Shown: positions 37,021-45,051 of the stretch, in pieces
Layout: each line of letters opens with the position of its first letter
How positions within the stretch are numbered: the first letter of the stretch is position 1
Origin: Streptomyces sp. CB03234
GTDB lineage: Bacteria; Actinomycetota; Actinomycetes; Streptomycetales; Streptomycetaceae
Length of the DNA stretch: 64,000 bases
Direction: 5' to 3'
Assembly (NCBI RefSeq): GCF_001905885.1
Contig: NZ_LIYH01000006.1
Span: 434,001-498,000, forward strand
Notes under the pieces: generated by a model
Told to the model about the DNA's origin: nothing
The model's database searches: none
What the model saw: the letters and a program-made list of their open reading frames with translations, nothing else
Translations under genes and position numbers: made by a program

Positions 37021-37779
37021 CTATGAGCCGTCGAGGTCGATGACGAAGTCCACCACGGTCGTGTCGCCCCGCCGCACGATGGGATGCGCCACCTCGACGA
37101 CGCGACCGGTGTCGGCGATGTGCCGGCGCGTGTACCGCAGTACGGGGACGCCGGTGCCGATGCGCAAGGTGGTGGCCTCCTCGGCGGTGGGCATCGCGCA
37201 GGTGAACGACTCGGTGATCCGGCTGACCGTGATGCCGAGCGAGGACAACTGTGCACGCGTCCCGCCGGGCCACGGCTCGTGGATCGGGTCGGCGACCGGA
37301 GTTCCGGCGACGTCGCTCCACCGCAGGTAGCTTGTGCTCATCTGGGTCGGCATGTCGCTGTCGTAGAAGACGAAGTTGCGCGCGAGGAGCCGTTCTCCGG
37401 GCTCGCACTCGAAGAGCACCGCCAGTTCCGGGTCTGCCCGCACCTGCTCGAAGCGCTTCTCGAGCCGGTACTCCGACCAGCCGATTCCCTGGTCACGAGT
37501 GAAGGGCGTGGCCTTTGCGCCGCTCTGGGCGCGGTAACGATCCGCCGCCATGCGATGGACCGGTGGCCGTGGCCGTACGCGGGTTCCCGCGCGGGCCCGG
37601 CTCTCCACGACCCCTTCATTGCGAAGCAAGCCGAGGGCATTGCGGATCGTGGCCTCGGAGACGCCGTACGCGTCGCACAGCACCGGGAGGATGGGCAGCT
37701 TGTCGCCAGGCCCGAACTCCCCCGAGGTGATACGGCGCCGCAGGTCAGCGGCGATCCGCTGGTATTCGGGCTGAGTCAC
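37021..37779 (-). CDS. GntR/HutC-family regulator with UTRA domain
   Basis: 252 residues. N-terminal winged helix (YQRIAADLRRRITSGEFGPGDKLP ... GVSEATIRNALGLLRNEGVVESRARAGTRV) and C-terminal UTRA ligand domain (ENGSS-like GERLLARNFVFYDSDMPTQM, RYTRRHIADTGRVVEV). GTG start at 37779. It is divergent from three small genes whose promoter contains a perfect 26-bp palindrome at 37879-37904, so it is their probable repressor. The effector ligand is unknown. Confidence 0.92.
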   Translation of the reverse strand: MTQPEYQRIAADLRRRITSGEFGPGDKLPILPVLCDAYGVSEATIRNALGLLRNEGVVESRARAGTRVRPRPPVHRMAADRYRAQSGAKATPFTRDQGIGWSEYRLEKRFEQVRADPELAVLFECEPGERLLARNFVFYDSDMPTQMSTSYLRWSDVAGTPVADPIHEPWPGGTRAQLSSLGITVSRITESFTCAMPTAEEATTLRIGTGVPVLRYTRRHIADTGRVVEVAHPIVRRGDTTVVDFVIDLDGS

Positions 37780-37838
37780 GCCACACCACCGTTCCGAACG
37801 GGCTTCTTAATCTGCGTACACATAATGTCCCGCCCGGC

Positions 37839-37867
37839 TTGACCTGCGCCAATGGCCCCGGCATTCT
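37839..37867 (+). promoter_or_regulatory. Putative promoter of the 37920 operon
   Basis: TTGACC (37839-37844), 17-base spacer, CATTCT (37862-37867). Transcription would start near 37875, immediately before the palindrome. Confidence 0.5.
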
Positions 37868-37878
37868 GACTACAGAAA

Positions 37879-37904
37879 GGAGTTATCTGACGTCAGATAA
37901 CTCC
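37879..37904. promoter_or_regulatory. 26-bp perfect palindrome, GntR operator
   Basis: Half site GGAGTTATCTGAC followed by its exact complement; the core is TATCTGACGTCAGATA. It covers the predicted start of transcription and ends 15 bp before the ATG of the first small gene, an ideal place for repression. It also lies 100 bp from the start of the divergent GntR gene. Confidence 0.85.
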
Positions 37905-37919
37905 CTCGGGAGGTCCTGC

Positions 37920-38267
37920 ATGTCCGGTCGGGGGTACACGTGGTGCAAGTGTTTCGCCGGTCTGCCGGAACAGGCCCGAGCCGTCCGAGGGTGGACGGCG
38001 CTGCGCATCCCTCATGCCGACGCCCCGCTCATCGCTCACGAACTCTTCGTGGCGACCCTGGCAAGCCGACCGAACGCCGTCGAGATGACCCTGTCCACCG
38101 TGGACCGCCGCGTCCGCATCACCGCGGCCGGTCCTTCGGTGCTGTCGCTGCTTCAGTGCCATGGCCCCGGCTCGGTCATCGTCCGATCCCTCAGCACCGC
38201 CAGCGGGGTCGACCCCGACCGGCGCGCCATGTGGGCCGAACTTTGCTGTACGACCGACGTCTCATGA
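37920..38267 (+). CDS. Small degenerate HATPase-like protein
   Basis: 115 residues. The start (CFAGLPEQARAVRGWTALR) and the middle (LIAHELFVATLA ... VEMTLSTVDRRVRITAAGP) follow the pattern of the small ATP-binding anti-sigma-like proteins common in Streptomyces, but the catalytic Asn of the ELVxNA box is Thr and the Mg-side Asp motif is lost, so ATP binding is doubtful. GGGAGG lies 6 bases before ATG 37920. First gene of a three-gene operon under the GntR operator. Confidence 0.7.
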   Translation: MSGRGYTWCKCFAGLPEQARAVRGWTALRIPHADAPLIAHELFVATLASRPNAVEMTLSTVDRRVRITAAGPSVLSLLQCHGPGSVIVRSLSTASGVDPDRRAMWAELCCTTDVS

Positions 38268-38281
38268 AGGAGTGCACCCCT

Positions 38282-38551
38282 ATGCACCGGCTGCTCGTCG
38301 ACGTCTTCGAACGAATCCGGGCCGGGCTCGTCGGCCCGCCTGGCCGCCACCGCACGGGCGGCGCGAGTGCCGCACCGCCGCGTCCCGCACCGCCGCGTCC
38401 CGCACCGCCGCGTCCCACTCCGCCCGCCATCGCCGCGCGACCCGCGCCGACCGTACGGCACTGGTACGAGCCCCTCGACGGTGAGGCGACCGCCCTCGTC
38501 CGGCCGTATCTGCGGGCGTACGAGTGGGAGTACGTGGGGGTGGCCGTATGA
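38282..38551 (+). CDS. Small Pro-rich hypothetical protein
   Basis: 89 residues: MHRLLVDVFERIRAGL amphipathic start, a Pro/Ala/Arg repeat (PRPAPP units, 38382-38418) and a C-terminal block (WYEPLDGEATALVRPYLRA) that resembles small proteins found beside GntR regulators in other Streptomyces. AAGGAG with a 9-base spacer selects ATG 38282. Function unknown. Confidence 0.65.
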   Translation: MHRLLVDVFERIRAGLVGPPGRHRTGGASAAPPRPAPPRPAPPRPTPPAIAARPAPTVRHWYEPLDGEATALVRPYLRAYEWEYVGVAV

Positions 38552-38796
38552 GTGTGCGGGAGGTGCCGGGGTACGGCGGCGAGGGGAGGCGGTGTTACGT
38601 CATCGGTGACGGCGACGGGCCCGTCTCCCGGCTCGTGAACGAGATGGAGGCGGCGCGGCTGGAGCCGACGGAAGGCGCCCTTGACGGCCCGGAGTCGACC
38701 TACGCCGAGTTGGTCGCGCTCGTCGCCCAGTTGGCCCATGCCCTGGACGACGTTCTGCGGATCGCCGAGTGCGGCGGTACCACTCAGGCGCGCTGA
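38548..38796 (+). CDS. Small hypothetical protein
   Basis: 82 residues, soluble, acidic, no recognised domain. Its ATG overlaps the preceding stop (ATGA), so it is part of the same operon. Its end overlaps the convergent reductase gene by 13 bp. Confidence 0.65.
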   Translation: MSVREVPGYGGEGRRCYVIGDGDGPVSRLVNEMEAARLEPTEGALDGPESTYAELVALVAQLAHALDDVLRIAECGGTTQAR

Positions 38797-39347
38797 GGCT
38801 CCAGGTGCAGGGCCGTGATCCCGCAGGCGAACTGGCGGGTGGCGACCAGACGCAGGGGCTGGTGGGAGCCGGTGTAGGGGAACACGGGCAGGCCGGTGCC
38901 GAGGGCGGTGGGGTTGACGAGGAGGTGGAGCTCGTCGAGCAGGCCTTCGGCGAGCAGGTTGTGTACGAGGGTGGCGCCTCCATAGGTGATGATGTCGCCG
39001 CCCGGCTGGGCCTTCAGCTTGTTCACGGTCTCGGCGAGGTCGCCGCCCGCGACGACGGCGTTCTCCCAGGGGGACTCGGTGAGGGTGCGGGAGATGACGA
39101 CCTTGGGCGTGTTGTTCATCTTGTCGATGGACGCCTGGTCCTCGCCCTCCGGGCCGGCCGCCCAGGCCGGGATGAAGCCCTCGGCGAGCTTGCGGCCCAG
39201 CACGATGCAGTCGACCGGCTCGGTCAGTGCGTCGAGGTACGCGTTGATGTCGTCGGTCCACGGGCACGTCAGCCAGTCCATCTCGCCGTTCGGGCCGCCC
39301 ATGTAGCCGTCGACGCTCATCTGGACCTGAAGCTTGAACTTACGCAT
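38784..39347 (-). CDS. DHFR/RibD C-terminal family reductase
   Basis: 187 residues. Fold recognised from the start (KFKLQVQMSVDGYMGGPNGEMDW), the central VLGRKLAEGF and the NADPH-binding DIITYGGATLVHNLLAEGLLDEL, ending in an ITALHLEP strand. Members reduce pterin- or pyrimidine-like substrates; the substrate here is unknown. AAGGAA lies 8 bases before ATG 39347. Single gene between the small-gene operon and a TetR regulator. Confidence 0.9.
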   Translation of the reverse strand: MRKFKLQVQMSVDGYMGGPNGEMDWLTCPWTDDINAYLDALTEPVDCIVLGRKLAEGFIPAWAAGPEGEDQASIDKMNNTPKVVISRTLTESPWENAVVAGGDLAETVNKLKAQPGGDIITYGGATLVHNLLAEGLLDELHLLVNPTALGTGLPVFPYTGSHQPLRLVATRQFACGITALHLEPQRA

Positions 39348-39436
39348 GGGGGCGTTCCTTTGCCGTCGGTGTTGTCGGTGCAGCCGGTGTTCAGACCGGC
39401 GCCGGGGCGGAAACTCATCGCTCGCGCCCCGGATGA

Positions 39437-39997
39437 TCAGTCCCCGGATCTGAACAGTAGGCCGGTAAGCGACCGGAAGACGTCCTCCGGAGCCCTGTCG
39501 CCCACCGGGTCGGTGAGGTTGTGGGTCAGAAGCAGGGTGGCGAAGCCGTGGGCCAGGGACCAGGCCGCGATGCCCGCGAGGCGGGCGTCGTCCGCGTCGA
39601 CCGCGCCGGTCACGGCCTCGCGGAGGCGGTCGCCCGCGCGGGACCTGGCCTCCTGGAGCGCGGGGTCCTCGGGCCGGTGGAGGTCCGGCTGGAACATGAC
39701 CTGGAAGTGCGCGGGGTGGTCCATGGCGAAGCGCACGTACCGTACGCCCGCGTCGCGCAGGTCCGTCGCGTCCCCGAGGGACGCCGCCAGGAGGCCGAAT
39801 CCCTCCGCCGCGATGGCGGTCAGCAGGCCCGCGCGGTCCTTGAAGTGGTGGGCGGGGGCCGCGTGGGAGACGCCCGCGCGGCGGGCCAGGTCGCGGAGGC
39901 TGAGGGCGGCCGGGCCGTCGGTGCGGATGACGTCGAGGGCGGCGGTGAGGACGGCCCGCCGCAGGTCGCCGTGGTGGTAGGCGCGCTGTCTGGTCAT
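39437..39997 (-). CDS. TetR/AcrR-family regulator
   Basis: 186 residues. HTH in the first 55 residues (YHHGDLRRAVLTAALDVIRTDGPAALSLRDLARRAGVSHAAPAHHFKDRAGLL), C-terminal TetR_C_33-like domain (HPAHFQVMFQPDLHRPED). The YHHGDLR start is typical of a well-known subgroup. ATG 39997 chosen; an upstream ATG at 40057 would lie inside the operator. Divergent from the SCO6745-like gene and probably controlling it. Confidence 0.92.
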   Translation of the reverse strand: MTRQRAYHHGDLRRAVLTAALDVIRTDGPAALSLRDLARRAGVSHAAPAHHFKDRAGLLTAIAAEGFGLLAASLGDATDLRDAGVRYVRFAMDHPAHFQVMFQPDLHRPEDPALQEARSRAGDRLREAVTGAVDADDARLAGIAAWSLAHGFATLLLTHNLTDPVGDRAPEDVFRSLTGLLFRSGD

Positions 39998-40015
39998 GAG
40001 TGAACCGTACGCCCA

Positions 40016-40074
40016 ATCTAGGCATTGACAAGTTCGAATGGGGCGCGGATGCTTCATTTAGTCAGTGTCTAGAT
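40016..40074. promoter_or_regulatory. Paired TetR operator candidate
   Basis: ATCTAGGCATTGAC (40016-40029) and GTCAGTGTCTAGAT (40061-40074) are inverted copies matching at 12 of 14 bases; each half is itself nearly palindromic around TAG-N-CA-N-TG-N-CTA. The second copy ends 13 bp before the ATG of the SCO6745-like gene; the first is 18 bp from the TetR start. Confidence 0.7.
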
Positions 40075-40087
40075 GGGGGAGTCGGTC

Positions 40088-40942
40088 ATGGACGTCTCGC
40101 GCGTACGGCAGATGTGGCACCTGCTGGAGCCTCTGCACGCCGTGCTCTACTACGCGCCGGAGGCCTTCGAGGAGGCCGCCGCGCTCGGGTACGTCACCGA
40201 GGAACGCTGGCCCTCCTACTTCGCGTGGCGCGCCGCGCCCCTCGGGCCCGTGGGCGCCGGACCGGTCGCCGCCGCGTTCTACAGCTTCAGCCCCGCGATG
40301 GTGGAGCGGTACATGGCGGCCGCGTGGGAGGTCGCCGCACCGGGGGACGTCGTGGAGGCGCGGCTGCGGGCGATGGACCGGTTCTACCGCAGGCTGCTCG
40401 GGGAGCAGGCGGACGAGCTGGAACAGGCCGCCCGCCTCGCCCGGCGCGCCGCCGAGGCCGCCGTACCCGCCGGGCGGCCGCTCGCCGCCGCCAACGCCGC
40501 GCTGGAGTGGCCGAAGGCACCGCACCTGGTGCTGTGGCACGCCGCGACCGTGCTGCGCGAGCACCGCGGGGACGGCCACGTGGCCGCGCTGCTCACCGCC
40601 GGGCTCGACCCGGTCGAGGCGCTCGTCTCCTTCGCCGCCGTGGGCGCCGCATCCACGCGGACCTTCGCGAGCCGCGGCTGGAGCGAGGACGAGTGGGCGG
40701 CCGCCCGCGAACGGCTCGCCGCCCGCGGGCTCGTCGCGGAGGACGGTACGGCGACCGAGGCGGGGCGGGCGCTGCGCGCCGAGGTGGAGCGGCGTACGGA
40801 CGAACTGGCCGCGGCCCCATGGGCGGCGCTCGGGGACCAGGGGACGGCACGGCTCTCCGAACTGCTCGGCGGCGTCTGGGTCGCCGTCCTCGGGGCCGGG
40901 CTCCTGCCCCGCGAGAACACCCTGGGGGTGGGCAAGGGGTAA
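40088..40942 (+). CDS. SCO6745-family helix-turn-helix protein
   Basis: 284 residues, recognised from memory of the SCO6745 family: MDVSRVRQMWHLLEPLHAVLYYAPEA split start, GYVTEERWPSYFAWRAAPLGPV, FYSFSPAMVERYMAAAWE, and a C-terminal winged-helix-like part (GWSEDEWAAARERLAARGLV). These proteins are common in Streptomyces; function is not established. ATG 40088 has GGGGGAG 6 bases upstream, better than ATG 40073. Probably repressed by the divergent TetR protein. Confidence 0.88.
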   Translation: MDVSRVRQMWHLLEPLHAVLYYAPEAFEEAAALGYVTEERWPSYFAWRAAPLGPVGAGPVAAAFYSFSPAMVERYMAAAWEVAAPGDVVEARLRAMDRFYRRLLGEQADELEQAARLARRAAEAAVPAGRPLAAANAALEWPKAPHLVLWHAATVLREHRGDGHVAALLTAGLDPVEALVSFAAVGAASTRTFASRGWSEDEWAAARERLAARGLVAEDGTATEAGRALRAEVERRTDELAAAPWAALGDQGTARLSELLGGVWVAVLGAGLLPRENTLGVGKG

Positions 40943-40958
40943 CACCTACGATGCGGGC

Positions 40959-41726
40959 ATGCGTTCGCCTCGTACCCGTACCCGTACCGCTGTTGCCGTC
41001 CTGCCCGCCGTGGCGCTCGTCCTCGCCGCGTCCCTCGTCACCGGGTGCGAGGCGGCCGGTGACGGCTCGTCGGGTCCCGGACCGTCGTCCGGCAGCGCGG
41101 CGGTCCCGCTGGACAACCCGGACGGTACGAAGCCGGGCCTCGCGCCCGTCACGTCGGACGCCGACCGGGACGAGGCGCGGCGGCTCATCGAACGGCTCGC
41201 CGTGAAGGGGCGCGGGCCGAAGACGGGTTACGACCGGGACGAGTTCGGTTACGCCTGGCTCGACACCGCCGACGGCGTACCGCTGGCGCGCAACGGCTGC
41301 GACACCCGCAACGACCTGCTGCGGCGGGACGGGCAGAAGCTGCGCTTCCGTGACGGTTCGGACTGTGTGGTCGTGGCGATGACCCTGGACGACCCGTACA
41401 CCGGCAAGGCCATCGAGTGGCGCAAGCAGCAGGCCTCCGAGGTGCAGGTGGACCATGTCGTACCGCTGTCGTACAGCTGGCAGATGGGCTCCTCCCGCTG
41501 GCCGGAGCGCAAGCGCGAACAGCTGGCGAACGACCCGCTGAACCTGCTGCCGGTCGACGGGCCCACCAACTCCTCGAAGGGCGACTCCGGCCCGGCGTCC
41601 TGGCTGCCGCCGGACAGGACGATCCGGTGCTCGTACGCGGTGCGCTTCGCCCAGGCGGCGCTCAAGTACGAACTGCCGGTCACCGCGGCGGACAAGGGCG
41701 CGATGCTGCGGCAGTGCGGTGGTTGA
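40959..41726 (+). CDS. Secreted HNH nuclease lipoprotein (DUF1524/GmrSD-C type)
   Basis: 255 residues. Lipoprotein signal peptide with lipobox LVTGC (C30), a disordered Gly/Ser/Pro segment, then the nuclease domain: YDRDEFGYAWLDTADG, CDTRNDLL, VDHVVPLSYSWQ and NDPLNLLPVDGPTNSSKGD (HNH metal and catalytic residues). Likely an extracellular membrane-bound nuclease for nutrient scavenging or exclusion of foreign DNA. Starts 16 bp after the SCO6745-like gene. Confidence 0.9.
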   Translation: MRSPRTRTRTAVAVLPAVALVLAASLVTGCEAAGDGSSGPGPSSGSAAVPLDNPDGTKPGLAPVTSDADRDEARRLIERLAVKGRGPKTGYDRDEFGYAWLDTADGVPLARNGCDTRNDLLRRDGQKLRFRDGSDCVVVAMTLDDPYTGKAIEWRKQQASEVQVDHVVPLSYSWQMGSSRWPERKREQLANDPLNLLPVDGPTNSSKGDSGPASWLPPDRTIRCSYAVRFAQAALKYELPVTAADKGAMLRQCGG

Positions 41727-41756
41727 GCCGCCCGCAGCCGGGACGGTACGCGCCTC

Positions 41757-43094
41757 GTGACCGACCACCAGTCCGCGACCGACCAACGGTCCGCGACCGA
41801 CCAACGGTCCCCGACCGACCAACGGTCCGCGGCCGCCCAGTCCGCGGCCCTCCACTCCGTGGCCTCCGCCAACTTCCGGCGGTTCTGGCTCGGGCAGACC
41901 CTCTCCCAGTTCGGCACCCGCATCGGCACGCTCGGGCTGTCCGTGACCGCCGTGGAGCTCCTCCACGCGGACAGCGGCCAGGTCGGCATCCTCGGCGCCG
42001 CGTCCACCGTCTGCTACCTCCTCATCGGCCTCCCCGCGGGCGCGTGGGTGGACCGGATGCTCAAGCGGCCGACCATGATGGCCGCCGCCCTCCTCCGCGG
42101 CCTCGCCGTTCTCGCCGTCCCCGTCCTGTGGCTCACCGGGGGACTGCGGATGGAGGTGCTGTACGCCGTCGCGCTCGTCGTCGGCGTGGTGACTGTCTTC
42201 TTCGACGTCGCCTACCAGTCCTACGTACCGGTGCTGGTGCCCGAGGACGACATCGGCGCCGCCAACGCCCGCCTCGAAGCCACCGCCCAGGTGTCCACCC
42301 TCGGCGGGCCGGCACTGGCCGGACTGCTGATGCGGGTCGTCAGCGCGCCGGTCGTGATGCTGGTGGACGCCTTCGCCTACTTCGCCGGTTTCCTGTGCCT
42401 GGCGTTCACCAAGGACGGCGAGCAGCGGCCCGCGCCGGCCCCCCGGGCCAAGGGCCGGCTCGCCGCGGACATCGCGGCGGACATCGCGGAGGGGCTGCGT
42501 TTCGTACGGGACCAGCCGGTCATCCGGCGGCTCGCGGCGGCCATGGGCGTGTCCAACTTCTTCGCCACCATGGTGGCCACCCTGGTCCCGGTCCTGGTCA
42601 TGCGTAGCCTCGGCTTCGACTCGTCCATGCTCGGCCTCGTCATGACCTGCGGCGCGGTCGGCGGCGTCCTCGGAGCGCTGCTCGCGCCCAGGGCACGGCA
42701 GCGGTTCAGCGCCGGTACGGTCATGTCCTCCGGCCTGCTCATGGCCGCGTTCTTCACGGTGTCCAGCCCCCTGGCGGCCCTGGTGGCCCCGCATAGCCGG
42801 GTCCTCGCGGGTGCGGTCCTGCTGGCCGGCGAGTTCGGTCTCACCGTCGGGGCGCTGCTCTTCAACGTTACCCAGGTCAGCCTTCGGCAGAGCCTGTGCC
42901 CCAAGCACCTCCTCGGCCGGATGAACGCCTCGATCCGCTTCGTCGTCTGGGGCGGCATGCCGTTGGCGGCGCTGCTCGCGGGCGGGCTCGGTTCGGCGAT
43001 CGGCGTGGTGCCGACGCTGTGGATCGGGGTGGCGGGCAGTGTCGTGACGGTCCTGCCGATCCTCACCATCGACAAGGTGGGGCGGGAGTCGTGA
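41757..43094 (+). CDS. MFS transporter (EntS/MFS_3 type)
   Basis: 445 residues with about 12 helices. Motifs: NFRRFWLGQTLSQFGTRIG at helix 1, PAGAWVDRMLKRPTMM (motif A), and VFFDVAYQSYVPVLVPED after helix 4, as in siderophore- and drug-exporting MFS_3 proteins. GTG start at 41757 lacks a strong ribosome site; the first 25 residues are a repeat (see separate entry). Substrate unknown. Confidence 0.88.
   Translation: MTDHQSATDQRSATDQRSPTDQRSAAAQSAALHSVASANFRRFWLGQTLSQFGTRIGTLGLSVTAVELLHADSGQVGILGAASTVCYLLIGLPAGAWVDRMLKRPTMMAAALLRGLAVLAVPVLWLTGGLRMEVLYAVALVVGVVTVFFDVAYQSYVPVLVPEDDIGAANARLEATAQVSTLGGPALAGLLMRVVSAPVVMLVDAFAYFAGFLCLAFTKDGEQRPAPAPRAKGRLAADIAADIAEGLRFVRDQPVIRRLAAAMGVSNFFATMVATLVPVLVMRSLGFDSSMLGLVMTCGAVGGVLGALLAPRARQRFSAGTVMSSGLLMAAFFTVSSPLAALVAPHSRVLAGAVLLAGEFGLTVGALLFNVTQVSLRQSLCPKHLLGRMNASIRFVVWGGMPLAALLAGGLGSAIGVVPTLWIGVAGSVVTVLPILTIDKVGRES
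41759..41831 (+). repeat. 18-bp tandem repeat at the MFS N-terminus
   Basis: About four copies of a unit like GACCGACCAACGGTCCGC, encoding TDQRSA repeats. Being in frame and a multiple of three, copy changes would not break the gene. Confidence 0.85.
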
Positions 43095-43104
43095 AACACG
43101 GCCG

Positions 43105-43142
43105 AGCCGGACAGGCCGCCCCCTCCGACGGTCTGTCCGGCT
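43105..43142. terminator. Bidirectional terminator between MFS and lipoprotein genes
   Basis: Perfect 10-bp arms AGCCGGACAG / CTGTCCGGCT with an 18-base loop, between convergent genes. Confidence 0.7.
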
Positions 43143-43158
43143 TCCCCCGTGGCTCCCC

Positions 43159-43926
43159 CTACTGCTCCCCGAGCTCCTTGAGGTCGAGGATGTCCTTGGC
43201 GGCCGGCTGCTTCGCCGGGACCGGCTTGTTGTAGTCGAGGAAGGACATGGTCCCGGGCTCCTCGCCGCCCTTCTGCTCGATCTTCAGCAGGTACGGCTCG
43301 CCCTCCGTGGCGACGTAGATTTTGTACGTCGCGTCGCCGTCCTTCTCGGTGAGTATCAGCGCCTTCTTGCCGTTGACGGTGGTCTCCTCGCCCCGCTGGG
43401 CCGAGTTGATGCCCGTCTCGAACTCGGCCAGCATGGTGTCCAGTTCGCACATCTCGAGGCTGTCCTTGGCCTCCGGGTCCGTGACGTCGGTCTTCACCCA
43501 GCGGCCCTTGAGCATCTTCAGGACCGCCTCCGTCTCCTCCGGCGAGCCGCCCTTGTTCTGCTCCCGCAGGAACGCCTCGTCGAAGCGCATGTAGGCGACC
43601 TTCCCGGTCCTGATGAGCTCCGCGGTGCCGGTGGGCCCCATGGAGATGGTTCCCGCGCACTGTCCCTTGGTGTCCAGGGCCATGAAGGCCTTGACCGGGC
43701 CGTCGGACATCTGGAGGTTCGCGTCCAGGGTGAGCGAGTCGGCCGTCTTGGTGGCCTTGATGGCCTTGTTGGCGATCTGGGGGCCGGAGAGGCCCGCGAA
43801 CGGACCGGACTCCTCGACTCCGCCGGAGGAACCGAAGGGGCCGCAGGCGGTCAGGCCGAGCGCGGCGGCGGCGCAGAGGGCGGCCAGGGCGGGGCGGGTG
43901 AAGGCGCGGAGGGCGGTGGAAGACAT
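43159..43926 (-). CDS. Lipoprotein, LppX/LprG-like
   Basis: 255 residues with lipobox LTAC (C28). The mature part (KAIKATKTADSLTLDANLQMSDG ... YKIYVATEGEPYLLKIEQ) resembles the LolA/LppX beta-wrap fold that carries lipids or acyl molecules at the outer face of the membrane in actinobacteria. Two further Cys residues may form a disulfide. Function in Streptomyces unknown. Next to a second exported protein gene on the same strand. Confidence 0.8.
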   Translation of the reverse strand: MSSTALRAFTRPALAALCAAAALGLTACGPFGSSGGVEESGPFAGLSGPQIANKAIKATKTADSLTLDANLQMSDGPVKAFMALDTKGQCAGTISMGPTGTAELIRTGKVAYMRFDEAFLREQNKGGSPEETEAVLKMLKGRWVKTDVTDPEAKDSLEMCELDTMLAEFETGINSAQRGEETTVNGKKALILTEKDGDATYKIYVATEGEPYLLKIEQKGGEEPGTMSFLDYNKPVPAKQPAAKDILDLKELGEQ

Positions 43927-43992
43927 GGGGGAGTGTTCTCCGGGGTGAGGTCGAGCGGGGGAAGGGTGCCTGCGGTGGGATGGAGGGGGCGG

Positions 43993-44850
43993 CTAGAGCT
44001 TCAGGTCCCACTGGACGGCGTTGTAGTCGAAGCCGGGGGTGACCTCGACGGTGAGCGTCTTGGCGTCGGCGGGGGCGTCGAAGGCGTACTTCACGGTGGC
44101 CTTCTTGCCGGGCAGGATCTCGCCGGTGAAGCCGTTGCCGTACGTGTCACCGTCGAAGATCTCCTCGGCGGTCACGCCTTCCTTGCCGGCGCGGGCGCTG
44201 ACGCTGAGCGAGTCGGTGGAGAACTTCTCCTTGCCGGCGTTCTCGACGACGATCGTCAGCTCGTAGGCCTTGTTGCCCTCGGTGTGGCCGACCGCGAACT
44301 CGCCGGGCTCGACGGACTTCGCCTCGGACACGGTCACCTGCAGGTCGTCGTCGTAGACCGAGGTGTCACCGGCGGCCAGGGGCTTGCCCTTGGTGGCGTC
44401 GTCCGCCGCGCCGGCGTCCTTCTCGGCCGGGTCGCCACCCTTGCCGGCGGCCGGGTCCTTCGACGCGGTGTCGGCCACCTCCTTGTTGTACTCGTCCACC
44501 ACGCTGTCCACGGCCTTGTAGGTGAGCACGGCGCCGACGACCGACAGGATCAGCGAGACCAGGCCGAGCACCGCGCCGGTCGTCGTGACCCCCTTGTTCG
44601 TGGCCTCGCCCCGCTTGACGCGGCCGCGGCCGATCAGGCCCAGGATCAGGGCGATGAGGCCGAGGATGCCGGCCAGCCAGAACAGGAACGGGATCAGACC
44701 CGAGACCGCGCCGATGATGCCGAGGACCAGCGCGGCGGTGCCGAGTCCGTTACGGGCCGGCAGCGGGGCCGGGGCGCCGCCGTACGGACCGGGGCCACCC
44801 GGATAGGGCTGCTGGGTGCCGTACTGGGGCTGCTGCGTGAAGTCGGACAT
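43993..44850 (-). CDS. DUF4190 membrane anchor with DUF4352 extracellular domain
   Basis: 285 residues. Pro/Gln/Gly-rich N-terminus, two adjacent helices with the DUF4190 pattern (GLGTAALVLGIIGAV ... LGLIGRGRVKRGEA), a third helix near 95-112, then a C-terminal immunoglobulin-like DUF4352 region (VTVSEAKSVEPGEFAVGHTEGNK ... AYELTIVVEN). Such proteins expose the beta domain outside. GGGAGGG lies 5 bases before ATG 44850. It is divergent from the methylase gene. Confidence 0.85.
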   Translation of the reverse strand: MSDFTQQPQYGTQQPYPGGPGPYGGAPAPLPARNGLGTAALVLGIIGAVSGLIPFLFWLAGILGLIALILGLIGRGRVKRGEATNKGVTTTGAVLGLVSLILSVVGAVLTYKAVDSVVDEYNKEVADTASKDPAAGKGGDPAEKDAGAADDATKGKPLAAGDTSVYDDDLQVTVSEAKSVEPGEFAVGHTEGNKAYELTIVVENAGKEKFSTDSLSVSARAGKEGVTAEEIFDGDTYGNGFTGEILPGKKATVKYAFDAPADAKTLTVEVTPGFDYNAVQWDLKL

Positions 44851-44970
44851 GGGTGCCCTCCCGGACAGTGACATGGGTCTGTGTCGGGGCCCGTGCAGTT
44901 GCCCCGTGTGGCGACGGGTCAATAAGACCAGAGCCTGTGAACCGAGTCAACACAGTTTGCGGGGTCTGGT

Positions 44971-44991
44971 TCGCGTCACACTGTGAAGCGA
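44971..44991. promoter_or_regulatory. 21-bp near-perfect palindrome before the methylase gene
   Basis: TCGCGTCACA - C - TGTGAAGCGA: nine of ten base pairs match across the centre. A TAGGAT -10-like hexamer at 45011-45016 lies between it and the methylase start, so it is placed around the -35 position of that promoter. It could be an operator for the methylase's own N-terminal HTH. Confidence 0.55.
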
Positions 44992-45051
44992 CCCCTCTTG
45001 TGTACGGCTGTAGGATCGGCGCCACAGCAGCAGATGGAAGGAGTCAGCCAG

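Noticed and set aside
38382..38418. CRISPR-like short repeats
   Set aside because: Perfect 12-13-bp in-frame Pro-rich coding repeats without spacers.
41757..43094. MFS gene and neighbours as a siderophore cluster
   Set aside because: No synthetase or receptor gene is present in the window.
44983..45051. Upstream ATG start for the methylase
   Set aside because: The GTG at 45052 has AAGGAG with an 8-base spacer, and the extra residues would read through the promoter -10.
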